From Deltaproteobacteria bacterium (GTDB taxonomy: Bacteria > Myxococcota > Kuafuiibacteriia > Kuafuiibacteriales > Kuafuiibacteriaceae): 64,000 bases of DNA. The position numbers and the translations under genes are program-made. The notes under the pieces were generated by a model, which saw nothing but the letters and a program-made list of their open reading frames with translations, did not search any database and was not told the DNA's origin. Positions 26,321-35,548 of the stretch are shown here, piece by piece (position 1 is the stretch's first letter; each line of letters starts with the position of its first letter). The stretch lies in contig JACKEN010000006.1 in assembly GCA_020632995.1 (NCBI GenBank), forward strand, positions 248,001-312,000, read 5' to 3'.

Positions 26321-29300
26321 TTATCCCTTGTCGCCGTGGGTCGGGGCGGGGCCGTGTGCGAACACGTCCTTCACCCGCACCGTCACCGAGTCCATCAGCG
26401 AGTACATCACCGGGACGATGACCAGGGTCAGGAACGTGGCGAAGGTCAGGCCGCTGATGATCGCGGTGCCCATCGGCCCCCAGAACTGGGTCGAGGGCGA
26501 GCCGATGTGGAAGTCGGGGTCAAGGTTGGTCAGCAGGCCCACGAAGTCGATGTTGATGCCGAAGGTGAGGGGGATAAGCCCCAGCACCGTGGTGAGGGCA
26601 GTGAGGAGCACCGGCCGCAGCCGGGTGGCCCCCGCCTCGACGATCGCCTCGGTCTTCGCGAGCCCGCGGTCCCTCAGCTGCATCGTGTAGTCGATGAGCA
26701 CGATGGCGTTGTTCACCACGATGCCGGCGAGACTGATGATGCCGATGAAGGTGAAGAGGCTGAACGCGGTGCGGGTGAGCAGGAGGCCCAGGAGCACCCC
26801 GATCAAGCTCAGCGCCACCGCGATCATGATGATGAAGGGCGAGGTCACCGAGTTGAACTGCGCGATCATGATCATGAGGATCAGGGCCGAGCCCACGAAG
26901 AGCGCGGTGGTGAGGAAGCTGAAGCTCTCCTCCTGGTCCTTGTTCTCGCCCGTGTACTCCAGCTTGTAGCCGGCCGGGAGCTTCGAGACGTAGTCCTTCA
27001 GCTTCAGCTGGACCTGCTGCAGGATGGCCTCCTTGTTGTAGCCGGTGGCCGCGCCGCCGGAGACCGTCACCACCCGCTGGGCGTCCTTGCGGGTGACCGA
27101 GCCGAGGCCCGAGGTCACGTCGAAGTCCGCCACCGCGACGAGCGGGACCTGGGCCCCCTCGTGCACGATGGTGAGGTTCTTGACCGCCTCGAGGCTGTCG
27201 CGGTCAGCCTTACGCAGGCGCACCGTGATGTCGTACTCGTCCTCGCCGGTGCGGTACTTGCTCGCCTCGAAGCCGTTCACCGCGGTGCGGATGGTGGACG
27301 CGATCTGCTGGGTGTTGAGGCCGAACTGGGCCGCCCGCACCCGGTCGATGCGCACCGCGAGCTCGGGGCGCCCGGTGTCGAGGTTGTCGCGCACGTCGAC
27401 CAGGCCGGGGATCTCGCCGCTGTCGGCCCAGCCCTTCAGCATCGCCTTCAGCTCGGACGAGATCGCCACGATCTGCTCGAACCTCGGGCCCGACACCTCG
27501 ATGTTCACCGGCGGGCCGGTGGGCGGGCCGTTCTGATCCTTGGTGATCGTGATGTCCACCCCGGGCACGCCCTTCAGCCGGTCACGGATCTTCTCGAGCG
27601 TGGTGCGGCTGGGCTCGTTGCGGTCGTTGTACTCGACCAGGTTCATGGTGATGACCGAGGTCTCGGGGTGGCTGCTGCCGCCGCCGAAGGCCTGGTCGCC
27701 GCCCACGCCCACCCCGACCAGGATGTTCTCCATGTTCACCGTGGTGTTGGGGTCTTCGGCCAGGAGCGCGTCGAGGCGCTGCTGGAACTCGTTGGCGGTG
27801 CCGTTGCTCGCCTCGAGGTTGGTGCCCAGGCGCGCCTTCACCTCGACCTTGATCTGGTTGGGGTCGGTGTCCGGGAAGAACTCCACCCCGGTCGGGGCGA
27901 GCACGAACATCGCGAGGATGGAGAGCAGGCCCCCCATCACCGCGTTCATCAGCTTGGCCCGGTTGTCGGTGAGGATCAGCGTCCGCCCGGTGAGCCGGAG
28001 GAGGCCACCGAGCAGGCCGAAGGCCACCACCACCGCGGGCAGCACCAGCATCTCGAGGATGGTCTGGCCCTCCACCGGTCGGGGGGACAGGTACATGATC
28101 CCGAGGACGGAGGCGGTCACCGCGCCGAACACGAGGCCGAGGCGCATCGCCTTCCAGCCGCCGACGAGGAGGAGCTCGAAGGTGTGCAGCACGATGCCGA
28201 GCAGGCCCACCGCGACCATCACCGCGGCTGGCAACAGGATCACCGCCGCGGCCTCCTTCGAGGAGGCGGCGGCCACCACCCCGCCGATCACCGCGAGGCC
28301 GAGGCCCCCCGCGAAGCCGGTGATGCCGGTGGCGTTGCGCGCCATGGCCCACCGCACCGAGTAGTCGCGCTGCAACATCCACTGCAGAAAGCCGCGGTAC
28401 CAGGCCACGATCGCGGGCAGGCCCTTCTCGACGAAGGTGTCCGCGATCGGCTTCATCATGTAGATGTGCGCGGGATAGATGAGGATGACCGAGCCGGCGA
28501 GGACGAGCGCCGTGGTCTGGTTCTCGACCAGCACCACGATGAAGGAGACCGCGGTGGCCACCGTGACGATGACCTTGGCCGGCTTCTTCATGCTCATGTG
28601 GTCGTGGCGTCCCTCGACCCGGGCGAAGTAGCCGGTGACCACCGGGTTGATGATCAACGCCACGAAGAGCGAGGCGGAGAGGGTCACGATGAGGGTCATG
28701 GGCAGGTAGCCCATGAACTCACCGATGATCCCCGGCCAGAAGAGCATCGGGATGAAGGCGGCGACGGTGGTCGCGGTGGAGGCCACCACCGCGCCGCCCA
28801 CCTCACCGGTGGCGAGGCGCGCGGCCTCCCAGTGGTCGTGGCCCTCCTCCAGGAAGCGGTAGATGTTCTCGACGATGACGATGGCGTTGTCGACCAGCAT
28901 CCCCAGGGCGATGATCAGGCTGAACAGGATGATGAAGTTCAGGGTCTGACCCATCGCGAAGAAGATCAGGAAGGTCAGGCACATCGAGAACGGGATGGCG
29001 ACGCCGACCAGGAACGAGTTTCGCACCCCGAGGAAGAACAGGAGCACCGCGACCACGAACAGGAGGCCGGAGATGATGTTGTTCTCGAGGTCCTTCACCA
29101 GGTCCTTCACCTCCTTGCTCTGGTCGCCGGTGACGAGGACCCGGGTGCCGGTGGGGAAGGCGAACTTGTCGAGGGTCTCGCGCACCGCGGCCGAGGTCTC
29201 GAGGATGTTCTCACCCGCCCGCTTCTTCACGTTGAGGGAGATGACCTGCAGGTAGCCTTGCTGGTTGACCTCCTCCAGCTTGCCGTCCTCGTCCTCCATG

Positions 29301-30127
29301 CGCAGGATGCGGAGCCGCGCGTAGCTCGCGCGCTCCTTGAACCCGAAGCGCACGTCGGCCAGGTCGCGGATGTAGACCGGCTGGCCGCCCAGCGTCTTCA
29401 CCACCACGTCCGCCACCTGGCGGGGCTCGTCGAACTGCCCGTCGACCCGGATCAGGTAGTTCAGGCGGTCGACGTCCACCTTGCCGCCCGGGATGTTGGT
29501 GTTCTCCTGGCCGATGACCTTGGTGATGTCGTCGAAGGTGAGGCCGTAGCCCTGGAGCTTGGCCAGGTCGACGTCCACCTGGACCTCGCGCTCGAGGCCA
29601 CCCACGAGGTCGACCTCGAGCACGCTGGGGATCGACTCGAGCTCGTCCTCGAGGTCCTCCGCCACCTCCTTGAGCCGCGCGAGCGGGTAGTCGGCGGCGA
29701 GGTTGATCACCATGACCGGGAACTCCGAGATGTCGATCTCGGAGACGATGGGCTCCTCGGCGTCCTGGGGGAGGTCCGGCTTGGCGAGATCGACCTTGTC
29801 GCGCACCTTCTGGTTCGCGTCGTCCATCGACACGTCGGGGGTGAACTCCACCACGATCGAGGAGACGCCCTCGGTGGACGTGGACTTGATGTTGTCGATG
29901 CCGCTGAGGCCCTTGATCTCCCGCTCGATGGGCTGGGTGATCAGGTTCTCGATGTCGCTCGGGCTGGCCCCCGCGTACAGGGTCGTGATGACGATGTACG
30001 GGATCTCGATGGAGGGCGAAGACTCCTTGGGGAGCTTCACGTAGGAGAACGCGCCGCCGAACGTGATCAGCAGCGTCAGCACCACCGCGCTGGTGCGGTA
30101 CTTGATCGCGGTGTCTGTGACCCTCAT
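26321..30127 (-). CDS. RND efflux permease with extra membrane helices
   Basis: This 1268-residue inner-membrane pump subunit is about 200 longer than AcrB-type proteins. MRVTDTAIKYRTSAVVLTLLI, the porter region, GMLVDNAIVIVENIYRF in TM4 (one Asp, then Asn, at the proton-relay pair) and the second-half GIVVNNAIVLIDY mark the family. Between TM6 and the second periplasmic region (about 510-745) it carries two helices before and about four after the usual amphipathic YRGFLQWMLQR, so I predict about 18 helices, not 12. The substrate is unknown. It is the last gene of a TolC-adaptor-pump operon, with ATGA overlaps at each junction. Confidence 0.9.
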   Translation of the reverse strand: MRVTDTAIKYRTSAVVLTLLITFGGAFSYVKLPKESSPSIEIPYIVITTLYAGASPSDIENLITQPIEREIKGLSGIDNIKSTSTEGVSSIVVEFTPDVSMDDANQKVRDKVDLAKPDLPQDAEEPIVSEIDISEFPVMVINLAADYPLARLKEVAEDLEDELESIPSVLEVDLVGGLEREVQVDVDLAKLQGYGLTFDDITKVIGQENTNIPGGKVDVDRLNYLIRVDGQFDEPRQVADVVVKTLGGQPVYIRDLADVRFGFKERASYARLRILRMEDEDGKLEEVNQQGYLQVISLNVKKRAGENILETSAAVRETLDKFAFPTGTRVLVTGDQSKEVKDLVKDLENNIISGLLFVVAVLLFFLGVRNSFLVGVAIPFSMCLTFLIFFAMGQTLNFIILFSLIIALGMLVDNAIVIVENIYRFLEEGHDHWEAARLATGEVGGAVVASTATTVAAFIPMLFWPGIIGEFMGYLPMTLIVTLSASLFVALIINPVVTGYFARVEGRHDHMSMKKPAKVIVTVATAVSFIVVLVENQTTALVLAGSVILIYPAHIYMMKPIADTFVEKGLPAIVAWYRGFLQWMLQRDYSVRWAMARNATGITGFAGGLGLAVIGGVVAAASSKEAAAVILLPAAVMVAVGLLGIVLHTFELLLVGGWKAMRLGLVFGAVTASVLGIMYLSPRPVEGQTILEMLVLPAVVVAFGLLGGLLRLTGRTLILTDNRAKLMNAVMGGLLSILAMFVLAPTGVEFFPDTDPNQIKVEVKARLGTNLEASNGTANEFQQRLDALLAEDPNTTVNMENILVGVGVGGDQAFGGGSSHPETSVITMNLVEYNDRNEPSRTTLEKIRDRLKGVPGVDITITKDQNGPPTGPPVNIEVSGPRFEQIVAISSELKAMLKGWADSGEIPGLVDVRDNLDTGRPELAVRIDRVRAAQFGLNTQQIASTIRTAVNGFEASKYRTGEDEYDITVRLRKADRDSLEAVKNLTIVHEGAQVPLVAVADFDVTSGLGSVTRKDAQRVVTVSGGAATGYNKEAILQQVQLKLKDYVSKLPAGYKLEYTGENKDQEESFSFLTTALFVGSALILMIMIAQFNSVTSPFIIMIAVALSLIGVLLGLLLTRTAFSLFTFIGIISLAGIVVNNAIVLIDYTMQLRDRGLAKTEAIVEAGATRLRPVLLTALTTVLGLIPLTFGINIDFVGLLTNLDPDFHIGSPSTQFWGPMGTAIISGLTFATFLTLVIVPVMYSLMDSVTVRVKDVFAHGPAPTHGDKG

Positions 30128-31266
30128 GGCACCTTCGCCTGCGCGTCGGCGCGCGGGCTCACCTCCACGAGGTCGCCCTGGGTGAGGTTGGTCTGCCCCG
30201 ACACCACCACCTCGTCCCCCGCGGCCAGCCCGCTCTCGATCACCACCTCGTTCCCGGACGTGACCCCGGTGTTGACCACCCGCCGGGCCGCCTTGGGCTG
30301 CGCCGCGCTGCGATCGACCACGTACACCGCCTCGCCGCCCTCGTCGCGGATCACCGCGGCGAGGGGCACCGCGAGGGAGTCGGCGAGCTTGGCCCGGGTC
30401 ACCAGGAGCCGCGCCACCATCTCGGGCTTCAGCGCGCCGTCCGGGTTGTCGAGCTCCGCCTCGACCTGGAAGGTCCGGTTCTTGGCGTCGATGGTCTGGC
30501 CCACGAAGGTCAGGCGCCCCTCGCGCGGGGCGAGGCCGTAGGCGTTGAAGGCGATGCGCACCGCCGCGCCCGGCTTGATGTCGGCCGCGTAGCGCTCGGG
30601 CACCCCGGCCTTCACCTTCAGGGTGCGGGTGTCGGTGACCCGGATGATGCTTCGGCCCGGGTTCACCTGCTCGCCGCGCTCGACCAGGTGGGCCTCCACA
30701 ACCCCGGCGAAGGGCGCCACCACCTTGGCGTTGGCGAGCTGCTTTCGCGCCTGCGTCAACCCGGCCTGCGCCTGACCGAGCTGGGCCTGGGCCTGGGCGC
30801 GCTGGGCGGAGATGTTCTTGAACTCCAGCGCGCTGATGATCCCGTCGTCGGCGAGGGGCTTCTGACGGTTGAAGTTGTCCTCGGCCAGGGCGGCGGAGGT
30901 CTGCGCCACCTCGACCTGGGCCTCGGCCTGGCGCACCGCCGCCGCGAGCAGGTCCGCGTCGAGGGAGGCCAGGACCTGGCCCCTCTGCACCGCGGTCCCG
31001 AGCTCGACCAGGCTCTGCACCGTGCCCGAGCTCTGGGCCGAGAGGGTGGCGTCCTGCACCGCCTCGAGCGCGCCGGTGACCTCGATGCGGTCCTCGAACG
31101 TGCGCGGGACGAGCTTCAGCACCTCGACCTGGGTCACCCGCTCGGCGCTCGGCGCGGCGGGGGCAGGGGCGGCAGGCTTGGTTGCGTCCTTGCCCTCGCC
31201 GGGGGCCTGGCACGCCGCGGCCAGGGTGAGGCACGCGAACAGGATTGAGCGGTTGGGGCAGTTCAT
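30124..31266 (-). CDS. RND periplasmic adaptor (membrane fusion) lipoprotein
   Basis: This 380-residue protein has a lipoprotein signal (LTLAAAC, Cys at about 19) and an Ala/Pro linker. A lipoyl-like half (SGTVQSLVELGTAVQRGQVL) and its partner (VVAPFAGVVEAHLVERGEQV) flank an alpha-helical hairpin of about 70 residues. Beta-barrel and membrane-proximal domains complete the fold. It bridges the pump to the outer-membrane channel. The ATGA overlaps with both neighbours show strict co-translation in the order channel, adaptor, pump. Confidence 0.93.
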   Translation of the reverse strand: MNCPNRSILFACLTLAAACQAPGEGKDATKPAAPAPAAPSAERVTQVEVLKLVPRTFEDRIEVTGALEAVQDATLSAQSSGTVQSLVELGTAVQRGQVLASLDADLLAAAVRQAEAQVEVAQTSAALAEDNFNRQKPLADDGIISALEFKNISAQRAQAQAQLGQAQAGLTQARKQLANAKVVAPFAGVVEAHLVERGEQVNPGRSIIRVTDTRTLKVKAGVPERYAADIKPGAAVRIAFNAYGLAPREGRLTFVGQTIDAKNRTFQVEAELDNPDGALKPEMVARLLVTRAKLADSLAVPLAAVIRDEGGEAVYVVDRSAAQPKAARRVVNTGVTSGNEVVIESGLAAGDEVVVSGQTNLTQGDLVEVSPRADAQAKVP

Positions 31267-32867
31267 GGCGTGTCCTTGCTGGTGTTCACCGGGGGCTCCC
31301 CGATGGCGACGTCGTAGCTCACGCGGGCCACGAGGTAGTCGTGGATGGCCTGGCGGTAGGCGAAGCGGCTCTGATCCAGCTGCTGGGAGGCCTCGCGGAG
31401 CTCCAGCTGGGTGGAGACGCCCTCCCGCACCCGGATCTCGGCGTGGCTGTAGTTCAGCTCGGCCCGCTCGATGTTGCGCTCCTGGGTGGCGATCTGCTGC
31501 CGCGCGGTGTCCAGGTCGCGGAGCGCCTGCTCCACCTGGACCCGCACCTGATCCTCGAGCGTACCGAGATCGAGGCGAGCCTTCGAGGTGCTGACCCGGT
31601 TTCGCTCCAGGGTCTGGGAGGTCAGGAACCCGTTGAAGATGTTCCAGGTGACGGTGAGGCCCACGCTGGCGCTCGGGTTCCAATACGGATCGGCGAAGAA
31701 GCTGTTCTTGCTGGTGGTGACCGCGAACGTCGTCGGATCCTGGCTCACGACGGTGCGGTCGTCGGGCACGCTGCCCTGCATCGTCAGCGACCCCACCGCG
31801 CGGACGATGGGGAGGTACTCTGCCCACGTCACGTCTTCCTGGATCTCGAGCACCTCGACCTGCAGTCGAGCTTGCCGAAGGTCAGGCCGCTGTTCGAACG
31901 CCCGATCCATCGCCTCCGAGAGTGGCAGCACCTGGGCCGGCTGCCCCGCGAGGGCCAGCTCACCCTTGAGCTTGAGCGCCTGGGCGGGCGGCAGACCGAG
32001 CGCCAGCTTGAGGATGTCCATGGCGCTGGTGGCGAGGTTTCGGGCCCGGAACAGCTCGGTCTCCTTGTTGGCCAGCTCGACCTCGGACGACAGCTGAGCA
32101 AACTGGGGCAAGACACCTTGCGAGACGCGCTTGGCGGTCTCGGCCGCGGTGTCGCGGCTGCGGGCGACGCTCTTGTCGAGGATCTTCGTCTGCTCCTGCG
32201 CGAGGAGGGCGGCGTAGAAGACCCGCGCGGTGTAGGCCACGACCTGCTGGGCCTCGGCCTTCACCGCGACCTTGCTGGCCTCGAGGAAGCGCTCGCTCCC
32301 CTTGATCCCCGAGAACACCGCGCCGTTGTAGAGCACCTGGCTCACGCTGACGCCGGCCCGGAACTGGTTTCCCACGAAGAACGGGTTGCTGTTGGCGTTC
32401 GGATCGACCCCGCCGGCGATCAGGCCGTTGTAGACCTCCTGCTGGTAGTCCTCGAAAGAGAGCTTGCCGTGCGTCGGGTTGGGGTTGATCGTCGGGTCCG
32501 CGTCGGCGTTGTACGCGAGCCAGCCCAGGGCATCGAAGCCGTCGAACAGGCTCCCCGCGCCGGTGCCCGCGAAGGGGTTCGGGACGAGGAGGTTCCGGGT
32601 GTACCCGGCGCTCGCATCCACCGTAGGCCACACCTGCCAATAGGACGCGTCGGTGAGCGCCTCGGCGTCCTTGTACGTCAACTTGGCTTGCTGGATGCGG
32701 TAGGAGCGCTCGAGGGCGATCTCGACCGCCTCCTCCAGCCCCACCTCGACCGGAGCGACCGTCGACGGTTTGGACGCCTCACCCGGCGCGGCCCGCGCGG
32801 GTAGAGCGATGGTGATGGACGCGACGGCGAGCGCGCCGCGCGCGAGGATCGAAGGTGCACTGACCAT
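31263..32867 (-). CDS. TolC-family outer-membrane channel
   Basis: I chose ATG 32867 (MVSAPSILARGAL...), which gives a standard signal peptide cut after PARA. The 534-residue product shows the duplicated TolC plan: ALERSYRIQQAKLTYKDAEA helix, YTRN and VSVSQVLYNG strand regions, then FEQRPDLRQARLQVE and SVGLTVTWNIFNGF in the second half. It forms the exit duct of the efflux system. A GTG at 32903 could lengthen it by 12 residues but spoils the signal. It is the first gene of the operon, and the promoter should lie in 32868-32996. Confidence 0.92.
   Translation of the reverse strand: MVSAPSILARGALAVASITIALPARAAPGEASKPSTVAPVEVGLEEAVEIALERSYRIQQAKLTYKDAEALTDASYWQVWPTVDASAGYTRNLLVPNPFAGTGAGSLFDGFDALGWLAYNADADPTINPNPTHGKLSFEDYQQEVYNGLIAGGVDPNANSNPFFVGNQFRAGVSVSQVLYNGAVFSGIKGSERFLEASKVAVKAEAQQVVAYTARVFYAALLAQEQTKILDKSVARSRDTAAETAKRVSQGVLPQFAQLSSEVELANKETELFRARNLATSAMDILKLALGLPPAQALKLKGELALAGQPAQVLPLSEAMDRAFEQRPDLRQARLQVEVLEIQEDVTWAEYLPIVRAVGSLTMQGSVPDDRTVVSQDPTTFAVTTSKNSFFADPYWNPSASVGLTVTWNIFNGFLTSQTLERNRVSTSKARLDLGTLEDQVRVQVEQALRDLDTARQQIATQERNIERAELNYSHAEIRVREGVSTQLELREASQQLDQSRFAYRQAIHDYLVARVSYDVAIGEPPVNTSKDTP
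32108..32121. repeat. Exact GCAA-N6-TTGC site 9
   Basis: Spacer GACACC; encodes Q-G-V-L in the TolC-like gene. Confidence 0.85.
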
Positions 32868-32996
32868 GAGGCCCCCGGGCCGCCTGAGCCGCCCGGGGCG
32901 CACCTTGAACTGACCGGCCGGAAAAACGCAACCCAGATGTGGGGCCCAACCTATCGGAATGGTTGTGCCTTCACGCTTCTTCGCAGAGCCCGCGGC

Positions 32997-34118
32997 TCAG
33001 CCGTACGTGAATGTCATGAGCACGTCACCGATGATGTACTCGGACCCGTCCTCGATCAGCTCGCGCTCGATGCGCTCGGTCCCGGCCCAGATGCCGTTCG
33101 CGGCCCCGAGGTCGTTGATGTGGAAGCCGTCCGGGTCGTGGGTGATCGACGCGTGCTTGCGCGAGACCCGCTGGGACTTCAGCACGATGGCGCACTGCTT
33201 GGAGCGCCCGATGTAGGTCTCGGCGTCCACGATCTCCCACGATTCTCCGGTGTTGGTGGTGGCCACCAGCTTGTCCGGGGCGGCCGGGGCGGGGGTCGGC
33301 ACCGGGGTCGGCGCGGCCGGGGCCCGGGCGCGGCCGGCCGACGGGGCGTCGATCGTCTCCCGGGGGCGCCGCGACGAGGTCGGGGTCGCCGGGGGCTTCT
33401 CGCGCCGCCGGGGCTCGGGGGCGGGCTTGGGCTCGGGCTCCGGCTCGAACGCGAAGTCGTCCTCGGGCTCGGGCAGGGGCTCGGGCTCCGGCTCGGGGGG
33501 CGGCGGAGCGGCGCGGGCCGGAGCCGGAGCCGGGGCCGGCGCGGGCGGGGCCTGCAGGGCCTGGGACGCGGCGAGCTCGGGGGCCTCGCCCTCCAACAGG
33601 CGCGTCTTCACCCCAGCCAGGAGCTGGTTGAGCCAGCGCCCGCAGGAGGTGCCGAGGGCGCTCTCGGGCGCGAACTCGAGGATCTCGGCGTCGCCCGAGG
33701 TGGGCGGCTCGACGAGGTCGTCCAGGCTGGGGCCCAGCCGGGCGTCCACCGTGCGCAGCGTCGCGCCGTGCAGGCCGGTGCGGCTGTGCTCGACCAGCTC
33801 GAGGGCGTCGGTGTAGCCGAGGCGCCCCTCGACATCCACGTTCACCTCGAGCCTCAGGCGGGCCGGCTCGGAGCGATCGGTGGTGATCACCACGGTGCCC
33901 GCCAGGTCCTCGAAGGCCAGGAACGCGAACTCGAAGTAGGTGGTGTTCTCACTGCTCCAGGTGCGCAGGAGGACGGACTCGCCGCCCACCCGGCCGGCCC
34001 ACGCGGTGGCGCCCCGACTGGCCGCGGCGAGGCCGAGGTACTTCCAGTCGATGATCTGCGCGCTTCCGAGGGGCAGCCAGTGTGGGGTGTGCGGGGCCGA
34101 AGGTGCGGTACCGCTCAT
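32997..34118 (-). CDS. FHA-domain protein with Pro-rich linker
   Basis: This 373-residue protein has an N-terminal globular region of about 180 residues with no family I can name. A long Pro/Ala/Glu/Arg linker follows (about 190-285). The C-terminal FHA domain has YIGRSKQCAIVL, the S..VSRKHASI phosphothreonine pocket and INDLGAANGIW. FHA domains bind phosphothreonine, so it is a likely reader of the Ser/Thr kinases common in this genome (two lie in this window). There is no signal peptide or membrane helix. It is transcribed toward the efflux operon, but 129 bp separate them. Confidence 0.88.
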   Translation of the reverse strand: MSGTAPSAPHTPHWLPLGSAQIIDWKYLGLAAASRGATAWAGRVGGESVLLRTWSSENTTYFEFAFLAFEDLAGTVVITTDRSEPARLRLEVNVDVEGRLGYTDALELVEHSRTGLHGATLRTVDARLGPSLDDLVEPPTSGDAEILEFAPESALGTSCGRWLNQLLAGVKTRLLEGEAPELAASQALQAPPAPAPAPAPARAAPPPPEPEPEPLPEPEDDFAFEPEPEPKPAPEPRRREKPPATPTSSRRPRETIDAPSAGRARAPAAPTPVPTPAPAAPDKLVATTNTGESWEIVDAETYIGRSKQCAIVLKSQRVSRKHASITHDPDGFHINDLGAANGIWAGTERIERELIEDGSEYIIGDVLMTFTYG

Positions 34119-34167
34119 CGGGGACGGTTCCTACCATCCCCTACGACCCGAAACCAGCGCCCCCGCC

Positions 34168-35457
34168 TCACAATCCTGCGGACTTGATAGGTTCCAGCAC
34201 CCGGGCCAGCCCCTTCCAGAGGAACTGACTGCGGGTCCAGTTGGCCCGGGCCTGGTCGTAGACCTCGAAGTGCCCCTCGATGATCCGGCGCCACTGCCGG
34301 GTCTCGCACACGTAGCGTCGGCCCGCCTTGCCCAGGCGCTCCCGGAGGGCGGGATCGTCGGCGAGGGTGCGGATCTTCTCGGCGAGGTCGCCGACGTCCT
34401 CGGCCCGGAAGATCAGGCCGGTCTCGCCGTCGCTCACCAGCTCGGTGATCCCCCCGACGTCGGAGCCGATCACCGCCTTCTCCATCGCCATCGCCTCGAG
34501 CGGCTTGAGCGGGGTGACCAGCTCGGTGATCCGCTGGCGGTCGCGGGGGTAGGCGAGGATGTCGACCACCGAGTAGATCGACTGCACCTCGTCGTGGGGC
34601 ACGCGCCCCGGGTGCAGGATGGCCTGCTCGAGGCCCGCGTCCACCGCGATCTTGCGGCACTCCTCGTAGGTGTGGCCGGCCCCCACGATCAGGCCGCGGA
34701 TGTCGTCCCGGCCGCCCTTGATCAGCTTCACCAGGGCCTCGACGAGGAACCGCACCCCCTCCCAGGCGTGGAAGGTCCCGATGTACGCGACCACCGTCTT
34801 GCCCTCGAGGCCGTACTTCGCCATCACCGCCGGGTCCTTGGGCAGGGGCGTGAAGCGGTCGACCTCGACCCCGTTCGGGATCACGTGCACGTCGCGGTCG
34901 CGCAGGCCGCGTTGCACCAGCTCCTTCTTGATGCCCTGGCAGATCCCGATGACCCCATCCGCCTGCTTGGCGAGCAGGGTCTCGGCCTTCTGGGTCGCCA
35001 CGTAGCGGGGGGAGCCCACCGCGGTGCGGCCGAGGTCCACCGCGGCGTCCTCCCAGAACGCGCGGATCTCGTAGACGCACGGGATCCCCAGCTCCCGCGC
35101 CGCGAGCAGGCCGGGGATGCCGCAGAGGATGGAGCTGTGGGCGTGGATGAGGTCGGGATCCTCCCGCTTCGCCACCTCGACGATGCGGCGGCGCAGGTGG
35201 TGGATCTCCATCAGCTCGCGGGCCACCGGCTTGTCGGCCACCGCGTCGAGGAGGCCGGGCGCCGGCGGGTGGGTCCGGTAGTAGCGGATCCCGTCGAGCT
35301 CCTCCATCGAGCAGTCGGTCGGGTTCTCCTGGCGCACCGAGGTCAGCACCACCGGATCGATGCCCAGCGCCTTCTGGTTCAGCACGATGTAGCGGCTGCG
35401 CGAGGTGTAGCCGGCGAGCACCGGCACCGAGATGTCCAGGATGTGGAGCACCCGCAT
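34168..35457 (-). CDS. GT4 family glycosyltransferase
   Basis: This 429-residue cytosolic GT-B enzyme starts at ATG 35457. MRVLHILDISVPVLAGYTSRSR is the N-terminal Rossmann strand and acceptor loop, VIPNGVEVDRF the inter-domain motif and PLKPLEAMAMEKAVIGSDVGG the nucleotide-sugar E-x7-E motif. The opening and the DGIRYYRTHP stretch resemble transferases encoded with exosortase-linked exopolysaccharide loci, but no exosortase is nearby. It probably adds a sugar to a lipid-linked polysaccharide precursor. It is divergent from the MATE gene. Confidence 0.88.
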   Translation of the reverse strand: MRVLHILDISVPVLAGYTSRSRYIVLNQKALGIDPVVLTSVRQENPTDCSMEELDGIRYYRTHPPAPGLLDAVADKPVARELMEIHHLRRRIVEVAKREDPDLIHAHSSILCGIPGLLAARELGIPCVYEIRAFWEDAAVDLGRTAVGSPRYVATQKAETLLAKQADGVIGICQGIKKELVQRGLRDRDVHVIPNGVEVDRFTPLPKDPAVMAKYGLEGKTVVAYIGTFHAWEGVRFLVEALVKLIKGGRDDIRGLIVGAGHTYEECRKIAVDAGLEQAILHPGRVPHDEVQSIYSVVDILAYPRDRQRITELVTPLKPLEAMAMEKAVIGSDVGGITELVSDGETGLIFRAEDVGDLAEKIRTLADDPALRERLGKAGRRYVCETRQWRRIIEGHFEVYDQARANWTRSQFLWKGLARVLEPIKSAGL

Positions 35458-35548
35458 CGGCCGCGGAGTCTACCAGAGCCCCGGAAAAAGGGGCGCGGCG
35501 TGCACGAGTTCGTGGCGCGGCCGGGCCGGACCCGCTAAGCCCCTCCCC

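Noticed and set aside
26336..30541. A 1401-codon open frame antisense to the RND pump
   Set aside because: The translation is a low-complexity His/Asp/Val string; the RND gene on the other strand is unmistakable.
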